Source of the DNA: Acetivibrio alkalicellulosi
GTDB taxonomy: Bacteria > Bacillota > Clostridia > Acetivibrionales > Acetivibrionaceae
Direction of reading: 5' to 3'
Length of the DNA: 64,000 nucleotides
Assembly: GCA_008125075.1 (NCBI GenBank)
Contig: VLTH01000002.1
Coordinates: 9,269-73,268 of the forward strand
Below, piece after piece: positions 27,308 to 36,161 of this stretch. A program made the position numbers and the translations under genes. The first letter of the stretch is position 1, and every line of letters starts with the position of its first letter. The notes under the pieces were generated by a model, which searched no databases, had not been told where the DNA came from, and saw only the letters and a program-made list of their open reading frames with translations.

Positions 27308-28579
27308 TTATTTAAAGCTTTCAAGTAACAGCGCTCCATTATGTCCTCCAAATCCGTATGATGAAGATACAGCCTTTTTAATTTTTCTTTTTACAGTTTG
27401 GTGTACAAGATTTAGTTCTTCTATAGGCTCTTCTATTTTGCAGCCGTGTACAACCTCTCTATCTATTGAAAGAGCTGTAACAGCTGCTTCTAAAGCTCCA
27501 CTTGCTCCTAAGCTATGTCCAATTACTCCCTTTGTTGCACCTATTAAAGGCTGATTTTCCACGTCTCCAAATACCTCTTTTATTATATTGGCCTCTATAA
27601 AGTCATTTTGCTCTGTACCCGTTCCGTGAGTATTGAAATAATCTATTCTTTCTCCTTTAGTAATATCCTTTAGAATCTTTGCAATTTCTCTTCCTGTCTC
27701 CTCCATTTGAACTATGTTATGTGCATCACTACTGGACTTATAATCACATATTTCAGCATAAATATGAGCTCCTCTTTTTAGAGCGCTATTAAGCTCCTCA
27801 AGTATTAAGACACACCCTGCTCCCTCATTAAATAAAAATCCACTTCGCTTTTTTGAAAAAGGCATGGGCACACCGTCCTCTGCTTTAGTCAATGTATTTA
27901 GCATATCAAACCCTCTCATTATTGATCCATGTTTTTCCTTCAAACACTCCACACCACCTGTTAAAACAGATTTAGAAATGCCATTTTTAATCCTCATATA
28001 TGCCTCACCTATTGCATAGGTTCCAGATGCACATGAAGCATTTACAGTAAAATTTGTACCTTTTATGTTATATAAAACTGATATCCAAGAAGATATGGAA
28101 TTTGGCATTGATATGGGAACTAACATACGATTATATCTAGTATCCAAATGGTACTTATCTAAAATACTTTTATCCTTTGCAAAAACATGTGCAATATTTG
28201 AACTGTATGCCGCTTGGATGCTGTTTAGGCCTAAACCTATTATTATATCAGCACATTCTAATTGATTTACATTAAAATATTTATCACTAGGTTGTACATC
28301 AAGACCTGCATCGTCTATAGCTAAACTAGCAGCTACTACAGCTATCTTTGCCGCATCTCCCATAGCTTTTTCTAAAGATGAAGGCAACCCATAATCTTTT
28401 AAATCTACCTTAGGTGCAGGTGTATAATAGAGTGATTTAAAGTTGTACATATCTTTATACTCTTTTGGTATTTCACAAATATTATGTTTTTGAGATAATA
28501 AATTGTTAAAAAACTCTTCTTTCCCTATTCCAATGCTTGTAACAGGACCTATTCCGGTTATAACCACTCTATTATTCAT
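27308..28579 (-). CDS. FabF-like beta-ketoacyl-ACP synthase
   Basis: This is a full-length KAS II-type condensing enzyme of 423 residues with nucleophile C183 (NASCASGTYA), H318 (THGTGTEQND), K350 (ATKGVIGHS) and H355: the complete Cys-His-His set for decarboxylative condensation. A GGVE motif and the C-terminal SYGFGGHNGALL glycine loop are present. It should extend an acyl chain on the ACP encoded upstream. Residues 100-155 are unusual compared with housekeeping FabF (NIAHVFAKDKSILDKYHLD), which suggests a dedicated chain or acceptor. Its start overlaps the ThiL-like gene by 8 bases, indicating translational coupling. Confidence 0.93.
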   Translation of the reverse strand: MNNRVVITGIGPVTSIGIGKEEFFNNLLSQKHNICEIPKEYKDMYNFKSLYYTPAPKVDLKDYGLPSSLEKAMGDAAKIAVVAASLAIDDAGLDVQPSDKYFNVNQLECADIIIGLGLNSIQAAYSSNIAHVFAKDKSILDKYHLDTRYNRMLVPISMPNSISSWISVLYNIKGTNFTVNASCASGTYAIGEAYMRIKNGISKSVLTGGVECLKEKHGSIMRGFDMLNTLTKAEDGVPMPFSKKRSGFLFNEGAGCVLILEELNSALKRGAHIYAEICDYKSSSDAHNIVQMEETGREIAKILKDITKGERIDYFNTHGTGTEQNDFIEANIIKEVFGDVENQPLIGATKGVIGHSLGASGALEAAVTALSIDREVVHGCKIEEPIEELNLVHQTVKRKIKKAVSSSYGFGGHNGALLLESFK

Positions 28580-29588
28580 ATCTTGAATTCTCCTTTAGAT
28601 AAACTATAAGGCTTTTAATGTACTCCCTCTTGTCATCAAAGCTCCTCCCACTAATATCAAGACCTTTTAAGTCTATTGTAATGTTATCTTCAACAAGTTC
28701 TTTTTTTTCCTGCTCACACATTGTCCCTATTTTATAAAACTTAAAGCCCTTCTCTTTTGCCTCTATTATGAATTCTTTTTCATCTGACTTTTTAACAGTA
28801 AACAAAAGCTCATACTCACCACATTCTCCTAAAAACATCAAGGCCTTTGGAACTGAAGCAAATTCTGATAAAGTTACTCCTATCTTCATATAGGGAAGGT
28901 TTTTTAATATAAATCCTGTTTTACTCATATTGCTAAGATTTTGTATACCATTGAACGGTCCGTCACTTGTATCTGTGCAGGATGTAGCATATTGATTTAT
29001 GAGTTGTGATTGCTCATTTCTTATTTTAAACAAGGTTTTTAATTTATTTGCAACATCTCTTATTCTAGAATTGCCTTGATAAAGTTTAAGTAAAGCTTCC
29101 ACATTACCAGCACCAATTTCACCAGTTATGTAAATTGCATCTCCTTCATTGGCACCACTTCTTTTAATAGGATTTCCTCTGTGTTCTCCCACAACTGTTC
29201 CAGTATATCGCCAAGTCTTTGATTTTCCCATATCCCCACCTAAAAAAGCTACCCCTGTCTTATTTAGTACATCTGAAATTCCTTTTGACAAATTCTCTAT
29301 GTATTTTTTATCCCAGTAATCACAAATAGTCATGCTGTGGAGATAAAAAAGAGGCTTTCCACCTGCTGCAAGGATGTCACTTATGCTTCCTACAGCCATA
29401 TTCCATCCAAGGGCATAGGCATCATGTTCATTAAAATAATCTTCGCTGGAAAACTCGTCAATATTAAATAAAAGTTTTCTGTCTCCTAAATCAACTATTT
29501 CACAGTCAGCTTCAAATAAGCTATTTTCCTGAGTCTTAAGTTTTGGCATTACACCTGCAACTATAGTTATCAATTCTTTTTCATTCAT
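28572..29588 (-). CDS. ThiL-like kinase (AIR synthase-related fold)
   Basis: The ATG at 29588 lies one base after the stop of the kinase gene before it; a longer frame upstream overlaps that gene and is not used. The protein shows ThiL-type features: a TTD-like metal site reading NIDEFSSEDYF, then GWNMAVGSISDILAAGGKPLF, a GDMGKS motif and an SGANEGDAIYITGEIG segment. True ThiL converts thiamine monophosphate to the diphosphate using ATP. Placement inside a lipid-type operon and the altered metal motif argue for a different phosphorylated substrate. That is inference; a stray thiamine gene is the alternative. Confidence 0.82.
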   Translation of the reverse strand: MNEKELITIVAGVMPKLKTQENSLFEADCEIVDLGDRKLLFNIDEFSSEDYFNEHDAYALGWNMAVGSISDILAAGGKPLFYLHSMTICDYWDKKYIENLSKGISDVLNKTGVAFLGGDMGKSKTWRYTGTVVGEHRGNPIKRSGANEGDAIYITGEIGAGNVEALLKLYQGNSRIRDVANKLKTLFKIRNEQSQLINQYATSCTDTSDGPFNGIQNLSNMSKTGFILKNLPYMKIGVTLSEFASVPKALMFLGECGEYELLFTVKKSDEKEFIIEAKEKGFKFYKIGTMCEQEKKELVEDNITIDLKGLDISGRSFDDKREYIKSLIVYLKENSRYE

Positions 29589-29589
29589 T

Positions 29590-30561
29590 TTAATCAACCT
29601 CACAAACAATATCCAATTGACCCTTAGCAATCTCAATGGCACAAGGTAAAAATCCTGCTGGATCACCATCAAACTCAACTTCTGGATTAACCTTGTTCCC
29701 ACAAATCTCAATTTTTTTTATGTAGTCAAGTGTCAAAACTCTATTATTAACAATCTCTTTTCCCCCATAAACCCTTTGTATCACAGACAAAACATCTTTT
29801 AAGCCCATATTTTTTAAGGTGAGTCTGTAAAAGAGTCCATCTCCTTGTTTAACGCTGTTTTTTACCTTTATCCCCGATGCTATATAGAAAGTTCTACCAA
29901 TTGATATGTTATGTACTCTTTTAATTTTTTCATGGTTTCCATCTGTAATAATTTGAAAATGGCAGGGTTTGTAACAAAGAAGTGTCTTAATTAGAGCTGT
30001 AAATGTACCTATATAATCTCCCAAAACACCTCTTATTCCGCTGTTTGCCCTTCTTGCTAATTGTGCTCCAAGTCCTATGTTGGCACAGCAGGCAAAATAA
30101 CAGGTTTTAAAATTTGAGCTATTGTCTATAAGCTTATCTTCATATTCCATTTTAAATTCTTTAGCCAACACTATTTTACCAATCTGAATTCTTTTGCTCT
30201 TATTATCTAAAATTACTTCTATAGCCTTTTCGGTCTTTATTGGAATGTTATAGCTTTTACAAAAATCAGGACTTGTGCCTGTATATATAACACCCATTTT
30301 TGCATTAGAAATCTTACTACCATCCTCATTATAAAAACCAGATAAAACCCTGTTTATGGTTCCATCTCCTCCAACTGCAACAATTACATCATAGCCTTCA
30401 ATGTTAGCTGATTTAGAAAGCAAAAATGCATCCTCTAACGAGTTGGTGATTTTGTATTCATAATTAATTGATGCTTTATTTAGTAAATCAAATATCTTCT
30501 TAAATGTTTTTTTGGAAGTTCCTCCTTTAGATCCTGGATTTAAAATAAAAAAGTACTTCAT
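29590..30561 (-). CDS. Diacylglycerol-kinase-fold lipid kinase
   Basis: The N-terminal DAGK catalytic domain has NPGSKGG and the nucleotide motif GGDGT (64-68, in VAVGGDGTINRVLSGF). The C-terminal beta-sandwich has FDGDPAG, as in DgkB/YegS and sphingosine/ceramide kinases. These enzymes phosphorylate the hydroxyl of diacylglycerol, ceramide or long-chain bases. The 323-residue length is usual. Its start overlaps the alpha-oxoamine synthase stop by 4 bases (ATGA-type coupling). Together with the oxoamine synthase and ACP, a long-chain-base-like substrate is a reasonable hypothesis. Specificity within the family cannot be read from sequence. Confidence 0.9.
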   Translation of the reverse strand: MKYFFILNPGSKGGTSKKTFKKIFDLLNKASINYEYKITNSLEDAFLLSKSANIEGYDVIVAVGGDGTINRVLSGFYNEDGSKISNAKMGVIYTGTSPDFCKSYNIPIKTEKAIEVILDNKSKRIQIGKIVLAKEFKMEYEDKLIDNSSNFKTCYFACCANIGLGAQLARRANSGIRGVLGDYIGTFTALIKTLLCYKPCHFQIITDGNHEKIKRVHNISIGRTFYIASGIKVKNSVKQGDGLFYRLTLKNMGLKDVLSVIQRVYGGKEIVNNRVLTLDYIKKIEICGNKVNPEVEFDGDPAGFLPCAIEIAKGQLDIVCEVD

Positions 30562-31736
30562 ATATCTCTTCCTATCTCATCTATCAAACTAGTGACTTTA
30601 TCAATTGATTTTTTAGATAGATTAGCCCCTGCAATAAGTCTAAGTCTCCCTTCATTTGGAGGAACAGAAGGCTCAACAAATGGAGTTGTAAGTATTCTTC
30701 TGTTATAAAAACTTTTTGCTAAAAGTACAGTTCTTAATGCATCTCCTGTTTTAATAGATATTATAGGCGCCATGCCATCACATAAATCAAACCCATTTAA
30801 AACAAGTCTATTTCTGATAATATCTCTGTAATCCCAAAGCTTTTTACCTAATATGTCAAATTCCTTTTCAATAATCTCTAAAACCTTTTCCACTGCTCCC
30901 AGTAAAGCTGGAGAAATTCCAGTAGAGTATACAAGTTGAGGACAAAAGTACCTCAAGTATTCAATGATTTCCTTGTTTCCAGAAATAATTCCTCCAGATA
31001 CCCCAATTGCCTTGCCTAAAGAAGCTGTGTAAATACCTTTGAAATCTTCTATTCCACTATCTTCTAAAATCCCTCTTCCACTTTTGCCTATAACACCTAT
31101 TCCATGAGAATCGTCTACTACAGTCACTGCTCCATATTTCATACCAAGTTCATAAATTTCTTTTAGTGGCGCAATACTTCCTTCTGTAGAAAAAACAGAT
31201 TCGGTAACTATAAATATTTGCCTATACTTTGATGAATTTTTAAGAATTTTCTCTAAATGATTTGTATTGTTGTGTAAAAAGGGTCTGATTTTGCATCCTA
31301 CGCATTTAATGCCTTCTATTAGAGAAGAATGGGCATAGTGATCTACTAAAATAAGATCTTCCTTTCTGGCAATGGCTGCAAACAAGCCATTATTGGCCTG
31401 ATAGCATGATGGTAAAATAACTGTGTCTTCAAGTGTTAAAAACTTGGAAATTTCTCTTTCAACTCTTCTATATAATTCTATGTACCCTGTGGCAACAGGT
31501 GTTCCACACATGGAAATCCCATACTTTTTCACTGCATTAATTGCAGCCTTTTTTACCCTTATATCTGCACCTAGACCTAAATAATTGTTTGCTGCAAGGT
31601 TTATATACTGCTTACCATCAACAATCACTGGATCCTCAAGCCCTGATTCAATACAGTTGTAATAGGGGTTAAACTCTGCCCTTTCTATAACCTGTTTGTC
31701 CACTTTAAGTCTATTTAAGAAACTATCTACACCCAT
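30558..31736 (-). CDS. Alpha-oxoamine synthase (BioF / KBL / serine palmitoyltransferase family)
   Basis: This PLP enzyme of fold type I has H136 (DHYAHSS), D208 and H211 (VDDSHGIG) and Schiff-base lysine K242 (TASLGKAIGVSGG). It condenses an amino acid with an acyl thioester, releasing CO2, to give an alpha-amino ketone. Family members make 8-amino-7-oxononanoate, 2-amino-3-ketobutyrate, ketosphinganine and CAI-1. The motif pattern does not decide among these. The adjacent dedicated ACP (2-bp gap) suggests acyl-ACP as donor, as in bacterial sphingolipid operons. No other biotin genes are nearby, so a bioF role is unlikely. Confidence 0.9.
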   Translation of the reverse strand: MGVDSFLNRLKVDKQVIERAEFNPYYNCIESGLEDPVIVDGKQYINLAANNYLGLGADIRVKKAAINAVKKYGISMCGTPVATGYIELYRRVEREISKFLTLEDTVILPSCYQANNGLFAAIARKEDLILVDHYAHSSLIEGIKCVGCKIRPFLHNNTNHLEKILKNSSKYRQIFIVTESVFSTEGSIAPLKEIYELGMKYGAVTVVDDSHGIGVIGKSGRGILEDSGIEDFKGIYTASLGKAIGVSGGIISGNKEIIEYLRYFCPQLVYSTGISPALLGAVEKVLEIIEKEFDILGKKLWDYRDIIRNRLVLNGFDLCDGMAPIISIKTGDALRTVLLAKSFYNRRILTTPFVEPSVPPNEGRLRLIAGANLSKKSIDKVTSLIDEIGRDI

Positions 31737-31738
31737 CC

Positions 31739-31987
31739 TTACTCACCTTCTTTACATACAATAGATTTTATTTTATCTACTATGTCCCCTACTCTTTCAA
31801 TTTGGCTAAAATCATCTTCATTAATTTCTATTGAAAATTCATCTTCTAGTCCTGCAATTATCATTATTTTATTAAAAGAGTCCACTCCTAAATCCTCAAT
31901 TAGTATACTATCTGATGTTATCTCAAATTGTCCTTCAATATTTTCCCTAACAACTTTCATAACTCTCTTTTCAAAAGTCATTTTCAT
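31739..31987 (-). CDS. Dedicated acyl carrier protein
   Basis: This is an 82-residue acidic protein with phosphopantetheine attachment site S37 in EDLGVDSFNKIMI, matching the DSL/DSF carrier motif. AAGGAGG precedes two possible ATGs (31987 and 31981). The sequence differs from typical AcpP around helix II, as pathway-specific carriers do. It sits two bases before the alpha-oxoamine synthase start and 75 bases after the OYE-type reductase stop. It should carry the acyl chain built by the ketosynthase and used by the oxoamine synthase. Confidence 0.92.
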   Translation of the reverse strand: MKMTFEKRVMKVVRENIEGQFEITSDSILIEDLGVDSFNKIMIIAGLEDEFSIEINEDDFSQIERVGDIVDKIKSIVCKEGE

Positions 31988-32061
31988 ATACCTCCTTACT
32001 TTGGGAATGCCCCAAACATAGCTTTCACTACTTTTTCAGACATCCCTTAATTCTTCTTAGT

Positions 32062-33270
32062 TCAATTATATTTATAGCAATGAGTAGCTTGCTCTGAGTC
32101 ACACATTACTGCACATATATTGCAGTTTACACATTTTGAATTGTACAATTCATTCTCCATAAGTTTTTTTACAAAGTCTGGTTCACAAATAAAAGGTCTA
32201 CAAAGACTCACAAAGTCAAAGTTATGTTGTTCTACAAGGCTTTTTATCTCTTCTCCCTTTCTAACTCCTCCAACATAAATTACAGGAATATTTGTCTGAC
32301 TCTTTGCAATTTTTGCATATTCTAAGTTATAAAGAGGTGTAAATGGCTTTAGCTTATACTTTACAAAGGGATAAACTAAAGACTTCCAGAGTATCTTACC
32401 CATCCTGCTATTTACTCTATGAATTGGATTATTTGACATAACAACATCTATAGGTACATCACCTCTAAATATATTCATTGCATAATCCATTGTTCCATAG
32501 CTTATTTCAATTCCATCAACTCTTTTATAGTCTAAAAATTTGATTAGTTCTATAAATTGACGTGTATTAAATCTATTAAAGTAATCATCACTACCACTTA
32601 CTTTCACAAGTATTGCAAATTCTCTGGTACACTTTTTTCTAATTCCATCAATTATAAGCTCTAAAAACTTAGTTCCTATGCCAGTTTTTTTGTGAATACC
32701 AAACTCATCTTGTCTTTTATTAATTGATGCCAATATAAACTGGTGTATAAGATAGCCATGAGCACAATGTAGCTGTATACCATCAAAGCCTGCTTCTTGT
32801 GAATATAAAGCCGAATTTATAAATTTATCAACAATTCTCATTATCTGTATTGTGTTAAGTGTTTCAGGTTTTTCAGCAAAATAAAATGATTTTTTTCCTG
32901 TAACTCCAACTACAGGCATTCCTGTTTTATTAGCCTTAGTCTGTCTTCCTGTATGGGCTATTTGCATAAATATTTTACAATTATTTTTATGTACTATATT
33001 AGCAACTTCTCTGTAAGAGTCAATTTTTTGAGTGCTATCTATTCCAGCCTGTCCAGGATGCATAGCTTTGCCATCTCTACTTACAAATGAAAAGCCAGTT
33101 ATAATGCCACCTATATCACCTTCTGAAAGTTTTGAATAAAGTTTTACATACTCTTTATGGGGATTTCCGTTATCATCACACATTCCTTCAAAAGTAGCAG
33201 AGCGTATTATTCTATTTTTTAGTACCAAGCTTCCCATATAAGCCTTTTCAAAAACCTTCATTTTTGACAC
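32062..33270 (-). CDS. Old-yellow-enzyme-type NADH:flavin oxidoreductase, first gene of the operon
   Basis: The TIM-barrel FMN domain has QIAHTGRQT, a GIQLHCAHGYLIHQF active-site strand, and FVSLCRPFICEPD near the end. At the C-terminus CVNCNICAVMC plus a later Cys resembles the 4Fe-4S motif of 2,4-dienoyl-CoA reductases, but the following FAD/NAD(P)H domain is absent. So this is a short form that needs an external electron donor or uses pyridine nucleotide directly. It reduces activated C=C bonds (enones, enoyl thioesters). Its upstream region holds three TGACTWWAGTCA boxes. As the first gene it sets operon expression. Confidence 0.9.
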   Translation of the reverse strand: MSKMKVFEKAYMGSLVLKNRIIRSATFEGMCDDNGNPHKEYVKLYSKLSEGDIGGIITGFSFVSRDGKAMHPGQAGIDSTQKIDSYREVANIVHKNNCKIFMQIAHTGRQTKANKTGMPVVGVTGKKSFYFAEKPETLNTIQIMRIVDKFINSALYSQEAGFDGIQLHCAHGYLIHQFILASINKRQDEFGIHKKTGIGTKFLELIIDGIRKKCTREFAILVKVSGSDDYFNRFNTRQFIELIKFLDYKRVDGIEISYGTMDYAMNIFRGDVPIDVVMSNNPIHRVNSRMGKILWKSLVYPFVKYKLKPFTPLYNLEYAKIAKSQTNIPVIYVGGVRKGEEIKSLVEQHNFDFVSLCRPFICEPDFVKKLMENELYNSKCVNCNICAVMCDSEQATHCYKYN

Positions 33271-33313
33271 CTTCTTTATTTAAGCTCTTATATTTATAAT
33301 TTTATAGGAATTC

Positions 33314-33343
33314 TTAATTACAAACCAGTGTCACAGGTAACTG
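33314..33343 (-). promoter_or_regulatory. Conserved promoter core upstream of the operon
   Basis: This 30-base block is shared with 39920-39949 upstream of the UbiA gene and with 23589-23618 in the operon scar (TTAATTA.AAAC...GTGT...GG.AACT). Read on the minus strand it includes TAATTAA near a -10 position. A good -35 is not seen, so activation or another sigma factor is possible. Confidence 0.6.
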
Positions 33344-33350
33344 TTTTAAG

Positions 33351-33362
33351 TGACTAAAGTCA
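33351..33362. promoter_or_regulatory. Operator box 1, TGACTAAAGTCA
   Basis: A 12-bp inverted repeat, flanked G/C to give GTGACTAAAGTCAC, lies just upstream of the conserved core. The same sequence type is found at 33381, 33394, 39957 and 39988 and nowhere else I noticed in the window. The form suits a dimeric HTH regulator (TetR- or MarR-like), not encoded here. Confidence 0.65.
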
Positions 33363-33366
33363 CTAT

Positions 33367-33419
33367 TTTAAATAAAAACATGACTTTAGTCATTGACTAA
33401 AGTCATGTTTTTATTTAAA
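33367..33419. promoter_or_regulatory. Long perfect palindrome containing operator boxes 2 and 3
   Basis: Two 26-base arms pair perfectly around a single central T (33393). The inner ends are TGACTTTAGTCA (33381-33392) and TGACTAAAGTCA (33394-33405). The outer part, with TTTAAATAAAAACA, resembles a terminator stem flanked by T/A tracts. It may be a double operator, a bidirectional terminator, or both. Confidence 0.65.
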
Positions 33420-33530
33420 CTAGTTTAGATGAGAACAGTTTTAAAATATATCATATTTACATTACAGATGAAATGTTTTTTATTACAGAAGTAATTTAAT
33501 TATATGAAAAACAAAGGAGGTGCTTATATT

Positions 33531-33956
33531 ATGAAAAAGAAAAAGTTATTAATTACAGGTTCTTTAATTTTGGTGTTAGGTATTAGTATTTATGCATTTT
33601 ATATTATTAATTATACGTTTAGAATTAATAATAACCATATATATAAAGTTGTACTTATATTTGATGATTATGATGCAGAACCTAAAAGTGTAAGTATAGA
33701 AGATAGTCATGAGATTTCTGATGTGTTTTCCGGTATACACAAGTCAAAAAAAATAGGAGATATAACAAAATGCCCCTTTAGGAGATATAAAATAATACTT
33801 TACACTAAAAAGGGAGAAATTGAAATATTCGTTGCTGGTGATGGTTGTAATAGCTATAAACATGAACTTGACTGTTATAAATTCCCTAATCACATTAATA
33901 AAAAAATCATAGACCTATTTAAGACTCATTTTGGTGATAGCGTGTTTTTGTATTAA
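33531..33956 (+). CDS. Small membrane-anchored protein of unknown function
   Basis: AAGGAGGTG precedes the ATG at 33531. One N-terminal membrane segment (LLITGSLILVLGISIYAFYII) is followed by about 110 extracytoplasmic residues with two Cys pairs candidates (CPFRRY, GDGCNSY, LDCYKF). No family is recognised. It stands between the biosynthetic operon and the sigma/anti-sigma pair, on the opposite strand, so no operon partner suggests a role. Confidence 0.6.
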   Translation: MKKKKLLITGSLILVLGISIYAFYIINYTFRINNNHIYKVVLIFDDYDAEPKSVSIEDSHEISDVFSGIHKSKKIGDITKCPFRRYKIILYTKKGEIEIFVAGDGCNSYKHELDCYKFPNHINKKIIDLFKTHFGDSVFLY

Positions 33957-34200
33957 AGTCTTTCACCTTTTTATAAGTCCTCTAATTAAGGTCTGTAGTG
34001 AAAAAACACTATGGTAAGTTATTTTTTCATCGTTGCTTAATGTTTTTAATATAGGTACTTTCTTATTTTTCTCAATAAATTGTGTCCAAAATCCCTGATG
34101 CATACCAAAGAAACAGAGAGACAAACTGGCATCCAACACCACCAGCTAATCTAAAGGTTTTCTCTAGTCCTATAAGGGCTTGTTAATAGCTGAGTCTTTT

Positions 34201-35424
34201 TTAGTGAGTTTGCAATTCATTCAGATATCTGACAGTTTTTTCAATGATATCTTTAAATTCATTAACTTCGTATAGTTGGTCTATAGATATAAAACCAAAT
34301 TTTTCTTCGCCGGTATTTATGTCAAAACTGCTTACCATATCAATAAATTCAGCCTGATTTACATGCCTCGCCCCATATTCTGTATGCCAATAATAAAGCT
34401 CACCATCTTTTAAAAAAAAGTACTGACATTTTTTACTTGATACTACTTGGGTAACACTTGAACCATCCCTTTTAACCTTATGGATATAAGTGGGCACCAA
34501 TGGAAGTGGAGGAATGAATAAATTTGGCCTATAGTATATCCAGTCATCGTAAAAAACAGGATATAGCATTTCAATACCAGGATATTCAATTCTTTCTGAA
34601 CCATCAATTTTAACCTTGCCAAACATACCGTAATTAGGATCAAAAGGTCCCTCACCACTTCCACCACCAGAATAAACCTTTGTATAATAAAGCCATTCTC
34701 CATCACAAAAGAAAATATTACAATAACCATAATCATAACCACTCTCGTAATATGATTCAACCCTTAGACTGTGCCACTCAACATCTCCACTTTGGGTAAG
34801 CTTTTTAATACCAAAATCATAATCGATTAAATATTCTTCACCTTCATAAAAGAATGAGTGAATGTTCATTATAAGTTCTTCATCACTAAGATAATTATCA
34901 TCCTTACTGTACTCATTTGAAATATCATCTTTTTCTTCAGGTTTTAAGGTAGCTAAAGGAGTAACAGTTGAAGTATTGTCAAAAATTAAATCCTCTACAG
35001 CATTATTGCCGTTATAGTAATCGTCTGTATCCTTATTAAAAAAACTTGCCCCAGTGTTATAAATATTATAGACATGACTCAAGTTAAATAAAATAGTAGC
35101 AATTATAATTATCACAGCTGCAGCCAAAAGGGCAAATCTTAATCTCGGATAGAACCTGTTAATAGAGTAGAGAAAACTGTACTTTTTGGGATTGCCAGAG
35201 TACCTTCCTGAAGGTATGGAATTCATAAGTTTTTGTTTATGTAAATTGTTTAAAGGCTCATCAGGTGTTTTCTTGAAGTAGGAAAGCATTATTTTATCTT
35301 TAGCAAAGGCAGTGGAACATTTACTGCAGTTTCTCATATGTCTTTCAAATTCTGATTTTTCCTCTTTGCAAAGACAATTATCATTATATGATTGAATAAA
35401 TTCAATATCATACTTGCATTTCAT
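34201..35424 (-). CDS. Anti-sigma factor with zinc-binding N-terminus and large extracellular domain
   Basis: Residues 1-45 form a zf-HC2/ZAS domain with H29, C33 and C36 (ERHMRNCSKC), which binds and sequesters ECF sigma factors. One membrane segment lies near residues 92-112 (LRFALLAAAVIIIIATILF). The outer 290 residues are beta-rich with WLYYT, DWIYYRP and GELYYWH segments, of the DUF5050 / beta-propeller type common in clostridial sensors. The gene overlaps the sigma gene by 4 bases. It should hold the sigma factor at the membrane until an external signal is sensed. The signal is unknown. Confidence 0.88.
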   Translation of the reverse strand: MKCKYDIEFIQSYNDNCLCKEEKSEFERHMRNCSKCSTAFAKDKIMLSYFKKTPDEPLNNLHKQKLMNSIPSGRYSGNPKKYSFLYSINRFYPRLRFALLAAAVIIIIATILFNLSHVYNIYNTGASFFNKDTDDYYNGNNAVEDLIFDNTSTVTPLATLKPEEKDDISNEYSKDDNYLSDEELIMNIHSFFYEGEEYLIDYDFGIKKLTQSGDVEWHSLRVESYYESGYDYGYCNIFFCDGEWLYYTKVYSGGGSGEGPFDPNYGMFGKVKIDGSERIEYPGIEMLYPVFYDDWIYYRPNLFIPPLPLVPTYIHKVKRDGSSVTQVVSSKKCQYFFLKDGELYYWHTEYGARHVNQAEFIDMVSSFDINTGEEKFGFISIDQLYEVNEFKDIIEKTVRYLNELQTH

Positions 35425-35972
35425 AAAGACCTCACCCCCTTAACATTTTCTGAAAACATTTTATTTAGACGCCCTCTTTCTCTACACACTCGCATTTTAA
35501 CTGCATCCTGTGATGAGTTAACAATTACTCCTATATCCTTAAATGAAAAACTATAAAAGTATCTTAAAATCATGATTGTTTTAGTCTCATTATCCATTGA
35601 ATCCAGCATAGTCTTTACTATTATTCTATTATGTACATTATCTATGCTAAGGTCTTTAAAATTCAAGTCTGATTCTAATGTATCAACGTCAATATTCGTT
35701 GTTTTTAATCTTTTCTTTTTTAACAAGTCATTAAATGTGTTAACAGCTATTTTGTATAACCAGGTTGTAAAACACCAACCCTCATTATACTTATAAAGGT
35801 TTTTATATACTTTTATAAAAACCTCTTGGACAATGTCTTCTGCATCTTCTCTTGCCAGATTCATTTTAAAGAAAAAATAGATGAGCTTCTGGTAATAGCG
35901 GTCTACAATCAAAGAGAAGTCCTTTTCATTGCCACTTAAAATACTTCGGACTATATCTTTATCATTATTCAT
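35421..35972 (-). CDS. ECF-type RNA polymerase sigma factor
   Basis: This 183-residue protein has region 2 (DFSLIVDRYYQKLIYFF, DAEDIVQEVFIKVYKNL, FTTWLYKIAVNTFNDLLKKKR) and region 4 (NETKTIMILRYFYSFSFKDIGVIV, then NSSQDAVKMRVCRERGRL). It directs RNA polymerase to a small regulon in response to an envelope signal. Its own anti-sigma factor is encoded next, overlapping by 4 bases. ECF genes are usually autoregulated; a promoter of that type was not identifiable by eye. Confidence 0.95.
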   Translation of the reverse strand: MNNDKDIVRSILSGNEKDFSLIVDRYYQKLIYFFFKMNLAREDAEDIVQEVFIKVYKNLYKYNEGWCFTTWLYKIAVNTFNDLLKKKRLKTTNIDVDTLESDLNFKDLSIDNVHNRIIVKTMLDSMDNETKTIMILRYFYSFSFKDIGVIVNSSQDAVKMRVCRERGRLNKMFSENVKGVRSL

Positions 35973-36161
35973 CTATTAAATACTCCCCCTTAAAATTCAA
36001 ATATATATATAATGATAGCAAATAATCTCATTAAGTTATACGACACTTTATTAAGTTTGGTAACATATAAAAGTAAAATTTTTTATCTAGAATAGGTTAG
36101 TTATAGAATTTTTATCTTTTTAATTTTTTAAGTATTTACTAATATTGACCTTCTTTGTTTC

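Noticed and set aside
29588-29711. Longer N-terminus for the ThiL-like kinase
   Set aside because: The extra 41 codons overlap the kinase gene before it; the ATG at 29588 gives a normal ThiL-type start and a coupled junction.
30558-31736. Calling the alpha-oxoamine synthase BioF
   Set aside because: No other biotin gene is nearby, and the ACP, ketosynthase and kinase neighbours point to a different acyl-amine product.
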